Assembly (NCBI GenBank): GCA_964597495.1
Contig: CAZQYC010000075.1
Location: 1-19,385, forward strand
DNA: 19,385 bases
From: CAZQYC01 sp964597495
Lineage (GTDB): Bacteria; Pseudomonadota; Gammaproteobacteria; Steroidobacterales; Steroidobacteraceae
Direction of reading: 5' to 3'
Position numbers and translations under genes: made by a program. Positions 7,181 through 15,457 of this stretch are shown here, piece by piece; positions within the stretch are counted from its first letter, which is position 1, and every line of letters starts with the position of its first letter. Under the pieces are notes generated by a model. The model was given only the letters and a program-made list of their open reading frames with translations, was not told the origin of the DNA and made no database searches.

Positions 7181-7756
7181 ATGAACATCGTTGCGGACAC
7201 TGGGATGCACCGTCATCGGATTACCGTCGATGAGTACTACCGCATGGCCGAGGTCGGCCTGCTCGCGCCGGACGCGCGCGTGGAATTGATCGAAGGAGAG
7301 ATCATCGATATGGCGCCGATAGGAACAAAGCACGCGGCGGTTGTGGATGCACTAGCGGAACAATTTGCCGAATCGTTACGCAAGCGCGCGATCGTCGCCG
7401 TGCAACGACCGACTAGGTTGAGCGCAAACTCCGAAACTCAACCCGACTTGGCGCTGCTCAGGCGGCGTGAAGACTTTTATCGCAACGCTCATCCCACACC
7501 GGTCGATGTATTGCTTTTGGTCGAAGTTAGTGACACGACGCTGCGCTACGATTTGAATGCGAAGGCATCGCTCTATGCGCGTCATGGCATTCCCGAAGTT
7601 TGGATCGTTGATATCGCGGGAAAACAGCTCTACTGCCTACGCGAGCCGCACGGCGAAAAGTACGGCGCGACGAAAATCGCTCAGAGCGGCAGCGTCACAA
7701 TCGCCGCGTTGCCCGGCATCGAGATAGACATTTCGACCGTTCTAAATTTCGACTGA
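7181..7756 (+). CDS. Uma2-family putative endonuclease (DUF820)
   Basis: 191 residues. It matches the Uma2 family, whose fold belongs to the PD-(D/E)xK nuclease superfamily. Visible family features are RVELIEGEIIDMAP (33-46), QPDLALL with Asp 89, LLLVEVSD with Glu 115, and the nearby Lys 128 in NAKASLYARHGIPEVWIVD. Asp 89, Glu 115 and Lys 128 are the likely metal and catalytic residues. The cellular role of the family is not settled. The gene is monocistronic, 71 bases after the transporter operon, and convergent with the giant surface-protein gene. No toxin, transposase or restriction partner is adjacent. Confidence 0.88.
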   Translation: MNIVADTGMHRHRITVDEYYRMAEVGLLAPDARVELIEGEIIDMAPIGTKHAAVVDALAEQFAESLRKRAIVAVQRPTRLSANSETQPDLALLRRREDFYRNAHPTPVDVLLLVEVSDTTLRYDLNAKASLYARHGIPEVWIVDIAGKQLYCLREPHGEKYGATKIAQSGSVTIAALPGIEIDISTVLNFD

Positions 7757-7763
7757 AAGAAGT

Positions 7764-7816
7764 GGCCAGTCAGGCAATGAAATCTCTTAAGTCTGGCTAG
7801 CCACTAGCGACTGGCC
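7764..7816. terminator. Inverted repeat in the convergent gap, possible bidirectional terminator
   Basis: Perfect 8-bp arms GGCCAGTC (7764-7771) and GACTGGCC (7809-7816) are separated by 37 bases. They lie between the convergent ends of the Uma2 gene and the giant surface-protein gene. The right arm overlaps the last codons of the latter. The long loop and lack of a strong U-tract make termination uncertain. Confidence 0.3.
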
Positions 7817-7817
7817 T
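7797..7817. repeat. CTAG heptamer repeat, copy 3
   Basis: Units CTAGCCA, CTAGCGA and CTGGCCT start at 7797, 7804 and 7811, exactly 7 bp apart. The middle unit supplies the TAG stop of the giant minus-strand gene, and its last residues (ASR) are encoded by the repeat. Confidence 0.55.
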
Positions 7818-10800
7818 TGCTCGGCCGCAGCGAATCCAGCGACAAGTCCTTGAACGTGTCTTGATCGACCTTCATGCGGAATTTAATGAAGGGTCCTTGC
7901 GCGGTGTAGCGCGTGGCGGCGAAGTCCTTGTCGTCGAAGCCCGCGAAGTTGTACCCGATCGACACCCACATGTTGCGCGCGACGGTGACCCCGAGATCGA
8001 CGCCCGCAGTTGCGTCGCTCGTACCTGCGTTCCAGGAATGCAGCCATGCGCTGTGGAATCCGACATCGAAGCGCTCGCTCAAGTCGCGGCGCACATCCAT
8101 ACCGTAGAGATCCGAGTAACCTGAGTAACGTTCGCCGTCGAAGGTGCTGATGACATAGCGCGCGCCGAATTGCACTCCGAGTTGAGTACGGCTATTCAAC
8201 TGCCAGTTGCTGTTCAAGTTGTTCACGATGCGCGACGACTCGTACATGCCGAGCGTATCGGCGCGCGTATCACGCTTGAGGTCCAACCGATCGAGCACGA
8301 TCCACTCGCTTTGGACCGGGCGATAAGCCCATGAGAAACGAACCTGGGCGGCGGACTGATCGCCGCGAAGACCCGCATCGCTGTCGAGCAAGTTCGCTTG
8401 CAACGAAAAGGCATGGCCACGCACGGCTTCGCGATAAAAGCCGCCGACATAGTTCCAGCGTTTCTCGCTATCCGAACTGCGGCGTTCGACACGCGATGTA
8501 AAGGTCCAGTCGACGCTGCGATACATGGCCGCAATGCTGCTGGCGAGGAAGTCCTCGCCGAGCGATCCGGACGCCAGCGGCGTCAAACGATTGCGAGTCG
8601 CGAGCGCTTGCGGAACGAACGACGAGCCGCGCACGGTCTTGCTTTGATCGAGACCGAAGTCCATCGCCCAGCGGTCGTTGATTTGCCAGCCCTGCGTGAG
8701 TCCGAGGTTGGCGAAGGTGCGCGGTCCGTATTCGCTGAATTGTCCGCCGGATTGCTGCGCCATGCTGGAGGAAAGCGTCGCTCGCTGCCAGGGCGCCGTC
8801 CGCATACCGACGCGAGTCATGTCGCTATCGAACTCAGCGCCGTCGCTATGCTCGTACTCGCTGAACAACGTCGTGGCCGGCGTGAGTTTATAGTCGACTC
8901 CCACCAGCGAACGCGCCGGATAATCAATGCTTTCCGCAGGGCCACCGAGCGAACGATCGTAGCCTCCTTTAAGCGTAACCCGGTCATTGAGCATGTTGAC
9001 GTGCCCGTTCATCGAGGCGAGATCGGACACCAGATCGCCCGATTGCAAACCCGCATCGCTGACGTGCCGCGCGCCTAAACCTACTCCGTAGTGCTCATTC
9101 TCGCGGCGGACTTCCGCGCTGGCCATTTGACGTTCCGTAGGCGTGTTCAGCATTGTCTGATCGAACGCTTCGGCGCGAACCGCCCAATACTCGCCTAATT
9201 TGAGTCGGCTATCGACACCGACCTTGCGCGTACCGGCTTCCGTCGAAAGCTGCTGACCCAATCCGAATTGCGTTTCCTGTTCGCGTACGTAGGCGCTCGC
9301 ATCGAGCCGCTCGGAGACGTGTTTCACTTCGGTGAAATACGCATCGGCGGTGGGAACGCGAGCCGGATTGTCCGAATCGGTTCGGGCGATTTCGGCGCGT
9401 ACCGTCGTATGCTCGCCGAGCTTCACGCGTACGTCGGTGCCGCCCAAACGAGTATCCCCGATGGCCGCGCCTTCGTTCATGTAGCTCGCACCCACTTCCA
9501 CTTTGTCGCCGGCGAATTTCATTGCCGCGCGCGTGCCGGCGATCACTTGTTCTTTGCCGCCTTGAGCTACTTCATACTCGGCGATGATGTAAATCGGATT
9601 GAAATTCTGATCGCGACTTTGCACCGGTTGCTTGAAGAACAAGGTGCCGTTGAAATAGTCGATGCTGTAGTCGATGTAGCGCGTCATCGGGCGCGTTTCG
9701 ACGACGACTTCGCTGCGGAAGCGATCGCGAATTTCGATGCGCACTTTGTCGCTGTTGGCAATTAGATTCGACGACGACAGTCGATAGAGGCCCGACGTGC
9801 CGTCGCCCTGGAATTCGTCTTTGGCAAAGCCTTGGTCGGTTTGCGCCGCGAACATCGAGACGTTGAAGCGATCGTTCGAAAAATCGGACTTCGCGCCCGT
9901 GAGCGTACGGCTGTAGCGGCTCAGTTCGGTCACGGTGAGTCCCGTTTCGAAATCCCCGAACATCGCCATGAACTGATTGCGTTCCAATTTCAAGAACAGT
10001 TTTTCCTGCGAAGCCGCTTCGAAGCGCTGTTCCGTACCGTCGCCGTACACCGTGTAGTAGCGATCGGGTTCAATGGTGCCGAGTAGACGGCGATCTTCCG
10101 GCTGCTGCTTCTCACGCGCCGAGTCGAAAGCGACGGTAAGCAAATACTCCCCCTTGATGCGCCCTTTCGCAAAGAAAGCTGCACGACCGTTCTGGTCATA
10201 ACCTTCTTCGAGTCCGGCCTGCTTGGCCGCTTGCATATTCTGAGAAATGGTTTTGTACGCACCGGTGCCTTCGGCAATACCCACCATCACCCAGTCGCGC
10301 GCCTGGGGTTTCAACCAAACGCGCAGATCTTGCTTTTGGCGCTCGTTGAACTGCAGGCGAAGTTGCACGTTGCCGCTCTGAGTGGTCGGTTCGAGTTCGA
10401 TGCGCGCGATGCCGTCGTCGTCCACTTTAAACGTGGGCTGTCGATTGCCGACGGCGAGCAACGGATTCTCCTTGAGCGCGTCGACCTCCCACTGGGAGCG
10501 ATACGGCGCGTCCACGGAGAAGGCGCCCAGCGTGCCGGGGCGCGCGGGCCGGTCGGACTTATCGAACATGCGCAGAGCGATGACGGGATTAGTCTGCCCG
10601 TCTGCCGTGAGATTCGATTTTTCCGGTATGAACTCCGCACGCACTGCGCCACCGGCGAAGTGCACGTTGCGCGTAAGGCGCGTCACTTCGTTGCCATCGT
10701 CATCGCGCACGATGGCGTCGAACGTATTCTCGCCGTCGGAAATGTCCACGCCGATCCAGAAGCTCGCCGCGGCCGTCTTCGCTTTGTTCGTGAGTATGCC

Positions 10801-13749
10801 GTCGAAGTTGAGCGCGCTCACCGGCACGCCGTTGAGCAACAACTCGACCTTTTGATTGACGCCATGCGCGATAGCGACCTTGACGCTGGCGATCGACGGA
10901 ATCGCGCCTTCCTCGGGCAAGAGCCACGCGGGCTCGGGTCGCAACGTCTCGACATCGATCTTGGCGGATTTGGTTTCACTCGTCTTCGCCTTACTCTGCG
11001 TCGCGCGCATTCCAGGAATCGCGCCTTCGGTCACAACTGGCTTGGCGTTGACTCGCGCCGTGGCAACGGACACTCGACCGAGCGACTGCACGCGCATGCC
11101 GTCGATGAAGATTTCCACGCGCCGATTTCTTGCGAGCGACGCCGCGTCACGACCAGCGGTCAACGGCTCGTCCGAGCCCTTGCCGGTGACGGTGAGTTGT
11201 TCGGCGGCCAAATTCAATCGTGAACGAAGATATTCCGCGACGGCTTCGGCGCGTACGCGCGATAGCTCGTAGTTGTCCTTGAAGATCGAGCTGTTCGCGG
11301 CCGCGATCGGCGTGTTGTCGGTATGACCGATGACGGTCACACGCACGTTGCGGACACCGTTCCACTCATTCGCGAGCTTGTCGAGCTGCGTTCGATCTTG
11401 CACATTCAGCTCGGCTTTGAGCACGTCGAAGTGCGGACTAAATCGATAGTTCGCCTTCTCGTAGCTCATCTCGCCACGGAGCACGCGGTTTTCCGCCGGC
11501 GCGGTGACCTGCTTCGTCGCGCTCGGCGTGTCGAATAAAAGGTACGCTTTGACCGCCAGCGCACCCGCCGCCTGCGGCGCCACCTTCGATCGGAAAGTAA
11601 TCGTGTGCGCGCCAGTCGGCGGCAGCGATTTGAGCGCGAACGTGAGCACGCCTTCGACGTTGCTCGGCTCGACCGTTTCTTTATCGTCGCGCCGCGCACT
11701 TCCCGCGATATAGTCGAGTCCCGTCGGCAACATGGCGATCAGTCGCGCATTGTCGACGGCGTTGCCTTCCACGTTGATCGACACGCTATGAACCAGCTCC
11801 ATCTCGCCGGACAGCGTCGTGGAGAGCCCGAGCCCAACACTGCCCTGCGGCGGTTTGCGCTTCGCAAGACGAAAATCGGCGCGCCACAGAGCACCGCCGC
11901 GCAGGTCGACGAACTGCGAGTAAGCGCGACCGCTATGCGACACTTTGTCTTTACACAGTTGCGGCTCGTAACCCGTGGGAATCGAAACCGTGTCCATTTG
12001 CACGACGTGGTTGCCGGCTGCCACGCCTTCGAAGTGGTATTTACCTTCGTCGTCGGTGACGACATAGCGGCCGTCCTCCAAGTAGACGCGTACGCCTTCG
12101 ATGCCCGGCAATTCGTTGGCTGCCTTGCCGCAGTCTCCCGCTACGACACGGCCGACCAGCGTTGCTTTTGAATTGAAGAAATCCTCGCGAAGGCGAATGG
12201 TCGCTTGCGCGTTATTGCTGCTCGCGCCGTTGCCGGCGACGGCATGCGCGCCGTTGATCAATTGCGGTCCGCGCGCGCTTTGCGTGATTTCGACCACGTA
12301 GGTGATCGTTATGCGCTGATGCGGCGTTAGCTGCGCGAGGGAGAAGGTGAGCGTTTGGCCGTCGGCGCTGAGGGACGGATCGACGCCGACTTGCATGGCA
12401 ATGCGAGTGGAACCCTTGCGATAACGCAAACCCCACGGGAGATGGTCGTCGATGCGGATGGTTTGATACGAGCCGGTGTCGCCCGTGTTTTCGATCGTCA
12501 ACGTGTACTGCACGAAATCGCCGGGCGAAGCGATCGTCGTCGTCGTCGTCTTTTGCAGGAAGAGTCGTGCATCGCTCGGATCGACGGGCACGTCGATAGC
12601 GACGGCGGGCGGGCCGGCGACGGAGAAATTATTTCCGAACGAGCCGGTCTGCAGCCGAAACGGCGCGCCCGGCAGTTGATTCAGGTCGGTGATGGTTCGC
12701 TGCGAGGGAAACGCATGCGAGAGCGGCGGTGTCACGTCCAACCGATATTGGCCGGGAACCACGAGCGGAAAACGGAATACGCCGGGAGGGAGCGAATACA
12801 CAGTGCCACCCGAGTCGGTGACAGGCTGACCGGTGGTCATCGTTGCCGGATAGCGGCTCACGCCATCGTCGCCGAAGACAGTCGCTGTCTGACCTGTGGC
12901 GACGTCGATCAGTCGTACGACGGAACCGTTCACGGCTTGCCCCGTGCTCGAATCGAACACGAGGCCGAATGGATCGACTAAGGCACTTGCATTGACGGTG
13001 TCCTGTGCATCGCGCGGGTCGACATAGCTCGAATTGATCTGCGAATTGCGTTCGACCTGCAACACGCAATCGCCCACGACCGGTGCCGCCGCACGAGTTT
13101 GGATGTAACCCACGAACACACCCGTGTTCACGGCCGTTTCGCTTAAGCGAATCACTTCGCTATCACCGCTCACGCTCGTGAGCCTGAGGTCGAGCGTATC
13201 GATCGCCGCCGCGTCGCGGTTCTGATCGCCGTCGCTCACCTGCACGAACACGGCTTCGCCACCGTGGACGCTCGCCGCGGTGGTCATCGAAATCGGTTGC
13301 ATCGGATTCACGCTGCCGCCCGGCACGATGGTCGGCGCCGCGAGCGGGACAAACACGCTGCCCATGCGACAGGCGGTGGGACCGGCAACGCTTTGCTGAG
13401 TGGAGCTCGCTTGATCGGTTGCGCGTAACAGCGAAATCGCCGAACGCGTAGGCAGCGGTTCGACCGTGGCGTTCACGCTGTTGCTGAAGGATGCGTCGGT
13501 GCCGCCGCTCGGCCGCGAGAATTCGATCATCGCGGTATTGCGAATCAGCGTACCGGGAGCAGTAGGTGGAACAGATTGCGCGAATGCGTCGGTGATGCCG
13601 GTCACGTAACAGAACACGACCGCGAGTAGGCGCAGCAGAGCAAATCGGCCGCTCATAAACGCGCCGAAGGCGGGAAGGTTTACCACCTTCCCGCCTACGT
13701 CGTCTGTCCGAAGTCCGTGTGATGCGCTGCGCATTCCGATTCTGTTCAT
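7804..13749 (-). CDS. Giant outer-membrane protein: DUF11, SdrD-B-like, OmpA-like and beta-barrel domains
   Basis: 1,981 residues. An ATG at residue 32 (13656) gives a more typical signal peptide (ending AFA-Q at 57/58). The upstream 31 residues hold a strong inverted repeat and rare-looking codons, so that start is a serious alternative. Domains: GTLIRNTAMIEF module (about 66-95); DUF11 (about 395-520, with VQYTLTIENTG); SdrD-B/carboxypeptidase-regulatory-like (about 525-630, with DDEGKYHFEGV); second DUF11-like (635-745); OmpA-like peptidoglycan-binding (about 765-882, with GHTDNT, ELSRVRA and ARNRRVEI); Ig/invasin-like (about 950-1145); then from about 1,150 a conserved region (AFFAKGRIKGEYLL, YYTVYGDGTEQRF, FGDFETGLTVTELSRYSRTL) leading to a strand-rich probable outer-membrane barrel to the end. 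Probably anchors or displays the DUF11 proteins encoded upstream; inference. Confidence 0.9.
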   Translation of the reverse strand: MNRIGMRSASHGLRTDDVGGKVVNLPAFGAFMSGRFALLRLLAVVFCYVTGITDAFAQSVPPTAPGTLIRNTAMIEFSRPSGGTDASFSNSVNATVEPLPTRSAISLLRATDQASSTQQSVAGPTACRMGSVFVPLAAPTIVPGGSVNPMQPISMTTAASVHGGEAVFVQVSDGDQNRDAAAIDTLDLRLTSVSGDSEVIRLSETAVNTGVFVGYIQTRAAAPVVGDCVLQVERNSQINSSYVDPRDAQDTVNASALVDPFGLVFDSSTGQAVNGSVVRLIDVATGQTATVFGDDGVSRYPATMTTGQPVTDSGGTVYSLPPGVFRFPLVVPGQYRLDVTPPLSHAFPSQRTITDLNQLPGAPFRLQTGSFGNNFSVAGPPAVAIDVPVDPSDARLFLQKTTTTTIASPGDFVQYTLTIENTGDTGSYQTIRIDDHLPWGLRYRKGSTRIAMQVGVDPSLSADGQTLTFSLAQLTPHQRITITYVVEITQSARGPQLINGAHAVAGNGASSNNAQATIRLREDFFNSKATLVGRVVAGDCGKAANELPGIEGVRVYLEDGRYVVTDDEGKYHFEGVAAGNHVVQMDTVSIPTGYEPQLCKDKVSHSGRAYSQFVDLRGGALWRADFRLAKRKPPQGSVGLGLSTTLSGEMELVHSVSINVEGNAVDNARLIAMLPTGLDYIAGSARRDDKETVEPSNVEGVLTFALKSLPPTGAHTITFRSKVAPQAAGALAVKAYLLFDTPSATKQVTAPAENRVLRGEMSYEKANYRFSPHFDVLKAELNVQDRTQLDKLANEWNGVRNVRVTVIGHTDNTPIAAANSSIFKDNYELSRVRAEAVAEYLRSRLNLAAEQLTVTGKGSDEPLTAGRDAASLARNRRVEIFIDGMRVQSLGRVSVATARVNAKPVVTEGAIPGMRATQSKAKTSETKSAKIDVETLRPEPAWLLPEEGAIPSIASVKVAIAHGVNQKVELLLNGVPVSALNFDGILTNKAKTAAASFWIGVDISDGENTFDAIVRDDDGNEVTRLTRNVHFAGGAVRAEFIPEKSNLTADGQTNPVIALRMFDKSDRPARPGTLGAFSVDAPYRSQWEVDALKENPLLAVGNRQPTFKVDDDGIARIELEPTTQSGNVQLRLQFNERQKQDLRVWLKPQARDWVMVGIAEGTGAYKTISQNMQAAKQAGLEEGYDQNGRAAFFAKGRIKGEYLLTVAFDSAREKQQPEDRRLLGTIEPDRYYTVYGDGTEQRFEAASQEKLFLKLERNQFMAMFGDFETGLTVTELSRYSRTLTGAKSDFSNDRFNVSMFAAQTDQGFAKDEFQGDGTSGLYRLSSSNLIANSDKVRIEIRDRFRSEVVVETRPMTRYIDYSIDYFNGTLFFKQPVQSRDQNFNPIYIIAEYEVAQGGKEQVIAGTRAAMKFAGDKVEVGASYMNEGAAIGDTRLGGTDVRVKLGEHTTVRAEIARTDSDNPARVPTADAYFTEVKHVSERLDASAYVREQETQFGLGQQLSTEAGTRKVGVDSRLKLGEYWAVRAEAFDQTMLNTPTERQMASAEVRRENEHYGVGLGARHVSDAGLQSGDLVSDLASMNGHVNMLNDRVTLKGGYDRSLGGPAESIDYPARSLVGVDYKLTPATTLFSEYEHSDGAEFDSDMTRVGMRTAPWQRATLSSSMAQQSGGQFSEYGPRTFANLGLTQGWQINDRWAMDFGLDQSKTVRGSSFVPQALATRNRLTPLASGSLGEDFLASSIAAMYRSVDWTFTSRVERRSSDSEKRWNYVGGFYREAVRGHAFSLQANLLDSDAGLRGDQSAAQVRFSWAYRPVQSEWIVLDRLDLKRDTRADTLGMYESSRIVNNLNSNWQLNSRTQLGVQFGARYVISTFDGERYSGYSDLYGMDVRRDLSERFDVGFHSAWLHSWNAGTSDATAGVDLGVTVARNMWVSIGYNFAGFDDKDFAATRYTAQGPFIKFRMKVDQDTFKDLSLDSLRPSKASR
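13668..13696. repeat. Perfect 12-bp inverted repeat at the giant gene's 5' end
   Basis: AGGCGGGAAGGT and ACCTTCCCGCCT separated by TTACC. On the minus strand the hairpin would end 11 bases before the internal ATG at 13656, or lie inside the coding region if translation begins at 13749. It could hide the initiation region of the internal start or be a REP-like unit. Confidence 0.6.
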
Positions 13750-13810
13750 GACGTTCCCGTCAAGAATCGGCGCGCAGCTTCGATAGCGCGCATGTGTCGT
13801 TGGATAACGT

Positions 13811-14794
13811 TTAGTTGATCGTTACCCGGAACGTGATGGTCGCCGAGCCGCTCGCGGCCAACGTGCCTATCGGAACGGTGAGGTTCTGGCCCACGACATT
13901 CGCATCCGTCGGCGCCGGTGCAGTGCCGCCCGTCTTCGAAATCGTGCCCAGCACATAGGTCGTCGTTGCCGGAATTGCGTCGGTCGCCACGACGGTGGTC
14001 GCGCTTTGCGCGCCTGCCGCGTTGTTCACGGTGATGGTGTATTCGACCGTCGCGCCCGGAATCGCCTTCGCGTTCGGAGCCACGTTGCCGGTCGGATCGC
14101 TGACCACGACGGCGGCCTTGGTGACGGTGAGCGCCGCGGACACGATCGAGTAGGTCGCATCGCCGCTGATGGCGCCGTCGTACGTCGGACCTGCGCCTTC
14201 GGCGTATACCACTTGCACCGTCGCCGGATTGTCCGGGCCTGGCGGCGTGGCAGCCGTCGTCGTCGTGGCGGTCAAGCGCACGAGCGAGGATTGGCCGTTG
14301 GTGGCGGTGTTCGGAATGTCGGCGACCACGAAGTACCGACGCACTTCGTCCTCGGCGAACGCCACGACCGTATTGTTGGCCACGAGCGTGTCGCCGGCGT
14401 TGAAGGTACCGCTGCTGTCGGTGTCGAAGTAAAGCTCTAAGCCCGTCGAGACGTCGACGCCGCTGATATACGAATAATTCAAGGTGAACGAGTCGGCCAA
14501 GTTGCCTTCGTTGTTCACGAGGAACGTAGTCGCCACGTTTAACGTGTTCGGCTGCGTCGTCACGCCGGTCGCGGTCACGTTGACATCGATCTTGCGATCG
14601 ACCACGAACACCGCGGCATTGCTGTTGACGTCGGTTTGCTGAACGCTATTGACTTGATAGCTGACCGTCGCTGTATTGGAAATGGACGTGCCGGCGTCGG
14701 TTCCCGCCGCATAAGCACTGCTCATTCCCATCGCCAACGACAGCGTCAGAATTGCGAGACGAGCTCGCTCTGCACGCGCTGCAATGGATTTCAT
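13811..14794 (-). CDS. Secreted DUF11-domain surface protein with EF-hand-like loop
   Basis: 327 residues. The signal peptide ends around AYA-A (29/30). The mature start carries GTSISNTATVSY (36-46), a module shared with two neighbours. An EF-hand-like loop DTDSSGTFNAGD (124-135) has Asp at 1, 3 and 12, Ser at 5, Gly at 6 and Phe at 8, so calcium binding is likely. A C-terminal DUF11 domain (about 220-327) includes NAKAIPGATVEYTITV and ends ITFRVTIN. It is paralogous to the 331-residue protein encoded upstream. A GAGGAG ribosome site (complement of 14802-14807) lies 7 bases before the ATG. It lies between the small DUF11-like gene and the giant barrel gene, same strand. Exported, probably a surface structural subunit; exact role unknown. 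Confidence 0.87.
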   Translation of the reverse strand: MKSIAARAERARLAILTLSLAMGMSSAYAAGTDAGTSISNTATVSYQVNSVQQTDVNSNAAVFVVDRKIDVNVTATGVTTQPNTLNVATTFLVNNEGNLADSFTLNYSYISGVDVSTGLELYFDTDSSGTFNAGDTLVANNTVVAFAEDEVRRYFVVADIPNTATNGQSSLVRLTATTTTAATPPGPDNPATVQVVYAEGAGPTYDGAISGDATYSIVSAALTVTKAAVVVSDPTGNVAPNAKAIPGATVEYTITVNNAAGAQSATTVVATDAIPATTTYVLGTISKTGGTAPAPTDANVVGQNLTVPIGTLAASGSATITFRVTIN

Positions 14795-14882
14795 TATTTA
14801 ACTCCTCGGACAGATTTCGAAAGGACAGAATCGAACGGAACAACGGCAAGCGAAACCAAAACGCCCGCAGCGGCTTGCCGGT

Positions 14883-14907
14883 CGCCGCGAACGTTCGCCT
14901 TGCGGCG
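14883..14907. other. Hairpin-forming segment between the small and 327-residue DUF11 genes
   Basis: Arms CGCCGC (14883-14888) and GCGGCG (14902-14907) flank the perfect 12-base palindrome GCGAACGTTCGC (14887-14898, sharing two bases with the left arm). It lies about 20 bases past the stop of the small DUF11-like gene and might attenuate transcription or protect mRNA; there is no following T-run. Confidence 0.35.
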
Positions 14908-14927
14908 CAAAATTTGGAAAGCGGAAC

Positions 14928-15446
14928 TCACTTGACTGTCGCGCGATAACGCGCGAACGCCATCGACTTCGGCGCGATCGAAACGCCGATCACCCAGCGA
15001 ATGGTTTTGATTTCCTCGGCACGCGCGGGACGGGTCTTGCCGTCGGCGTCTTTCACGACGAGGTCGCTCAATTTCTTGAACTCGCGGCCGTCGAGCGAAT
15101 AGGTGATCTCCGTACCCGGACCCACCGCCGAGTCGGCAACGTACGTCATGTGCTCCGGCACGTTGTTTTCGATCACCACCTTGTCGGCAGCTTTGTCACA
15201 CCCGTTGGTGGCGGTGATCGTCCAGATGATTTCATTGCCGGGCAGCACTTTTCCCGGAGGAACCAGGCGTTTCGCCGGCTTGCCTTGGGCATCGGCGTAC
15301 TCCTGCTCCATTTGCCCTTCGGTCTTGAGCTTCACACAGCTCTTGTCCTGCGCGAACGCCAGTGTCGAGATCACAATCGATAGCGATGCGATTCCGATTC
15401 TGGCTAGCGGCCAGCGGCTAGTAGCTAGTTGCCCTGTCTCTTTCAT
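14928..15446 (-). CDS. Small secreted DUF11-like protein
   Basis: 172 residues from the ATG at 15446. A TTG 15 bases upstream is in frame, but a GGAG (complement of 15452-15455) lies 5 bases before this ATG, which decides the start. The signal peptide ends LAFA-Q (32/33). The mature protein has one DUF11-like domain (about 65-172: PGNEIIWTITATNGCDKAAD, then MTYVADSAVGPGTEITYSLD, ending FARYRATVK). Its only two cysteines (37 and 83) could form a disulfide. Part of its signal peptide (QLATSRWPLA) is encoded by a CTAG heptamer repeat. It starts 11 bases after the stop of the upstream DUF11 gene, so translation is probably coupled. Likely a periplasmic or surface accessory of the same assembly. 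Confidence 0.85.
   Translation of the reverse strand: MKETGQLATSRWPLARIGIASLSIVISTLAFAQDKSCVKLKTEGQMEQEYADAQGKPAKRLVPPGKVLPGNEIIWTITATNGCDKAADKVVIENNVPEHMTYVADSAVGPGTEITYSLDGREFKKLSDLVVKDADGKTRPARAEEIKTIRWVIGVSIAPKSMAFARYRATVK
15404..15431. repeat. CTAG heptamer repeat, copy 4, inside a signal peptide
   Basis: Units CTAGCGG, CCAGCGG, CTAGTAG and CTAGTTG start at 15404, 15411, 15418 and 15425, an exact 7-bp period. It lies inside the small DUF11-like gene and encodes residues in the n-region of its signal peptide. Confidence 0.6.
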
Positions 15447-15457
15447 GTTCACTCCAA

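Noticed and set aside
10231..11223. Plus-strand open frame of 330 codons opposite the giant surface gene
   Set aside because: Antisense shadow of a gene with recognisable OmpA and other domains; no signal, motif or ribosome site supports it.
7804..13749. TonB-dependent receptor or type V autotransporter
   Set aside because: There is no TonB box or plug domain, and the C-terminal part is much longer than a 12-strand autotransporter unit and carries the DUF11/OmpA-associated conserved junction instead.
4629..15431. CTAG heptamer arrays as CRISPR or phage attachment sites
   Set aside because: Units are only 7 bp, degenerate and without spacers; no cas, integrase or transposase genes are present.
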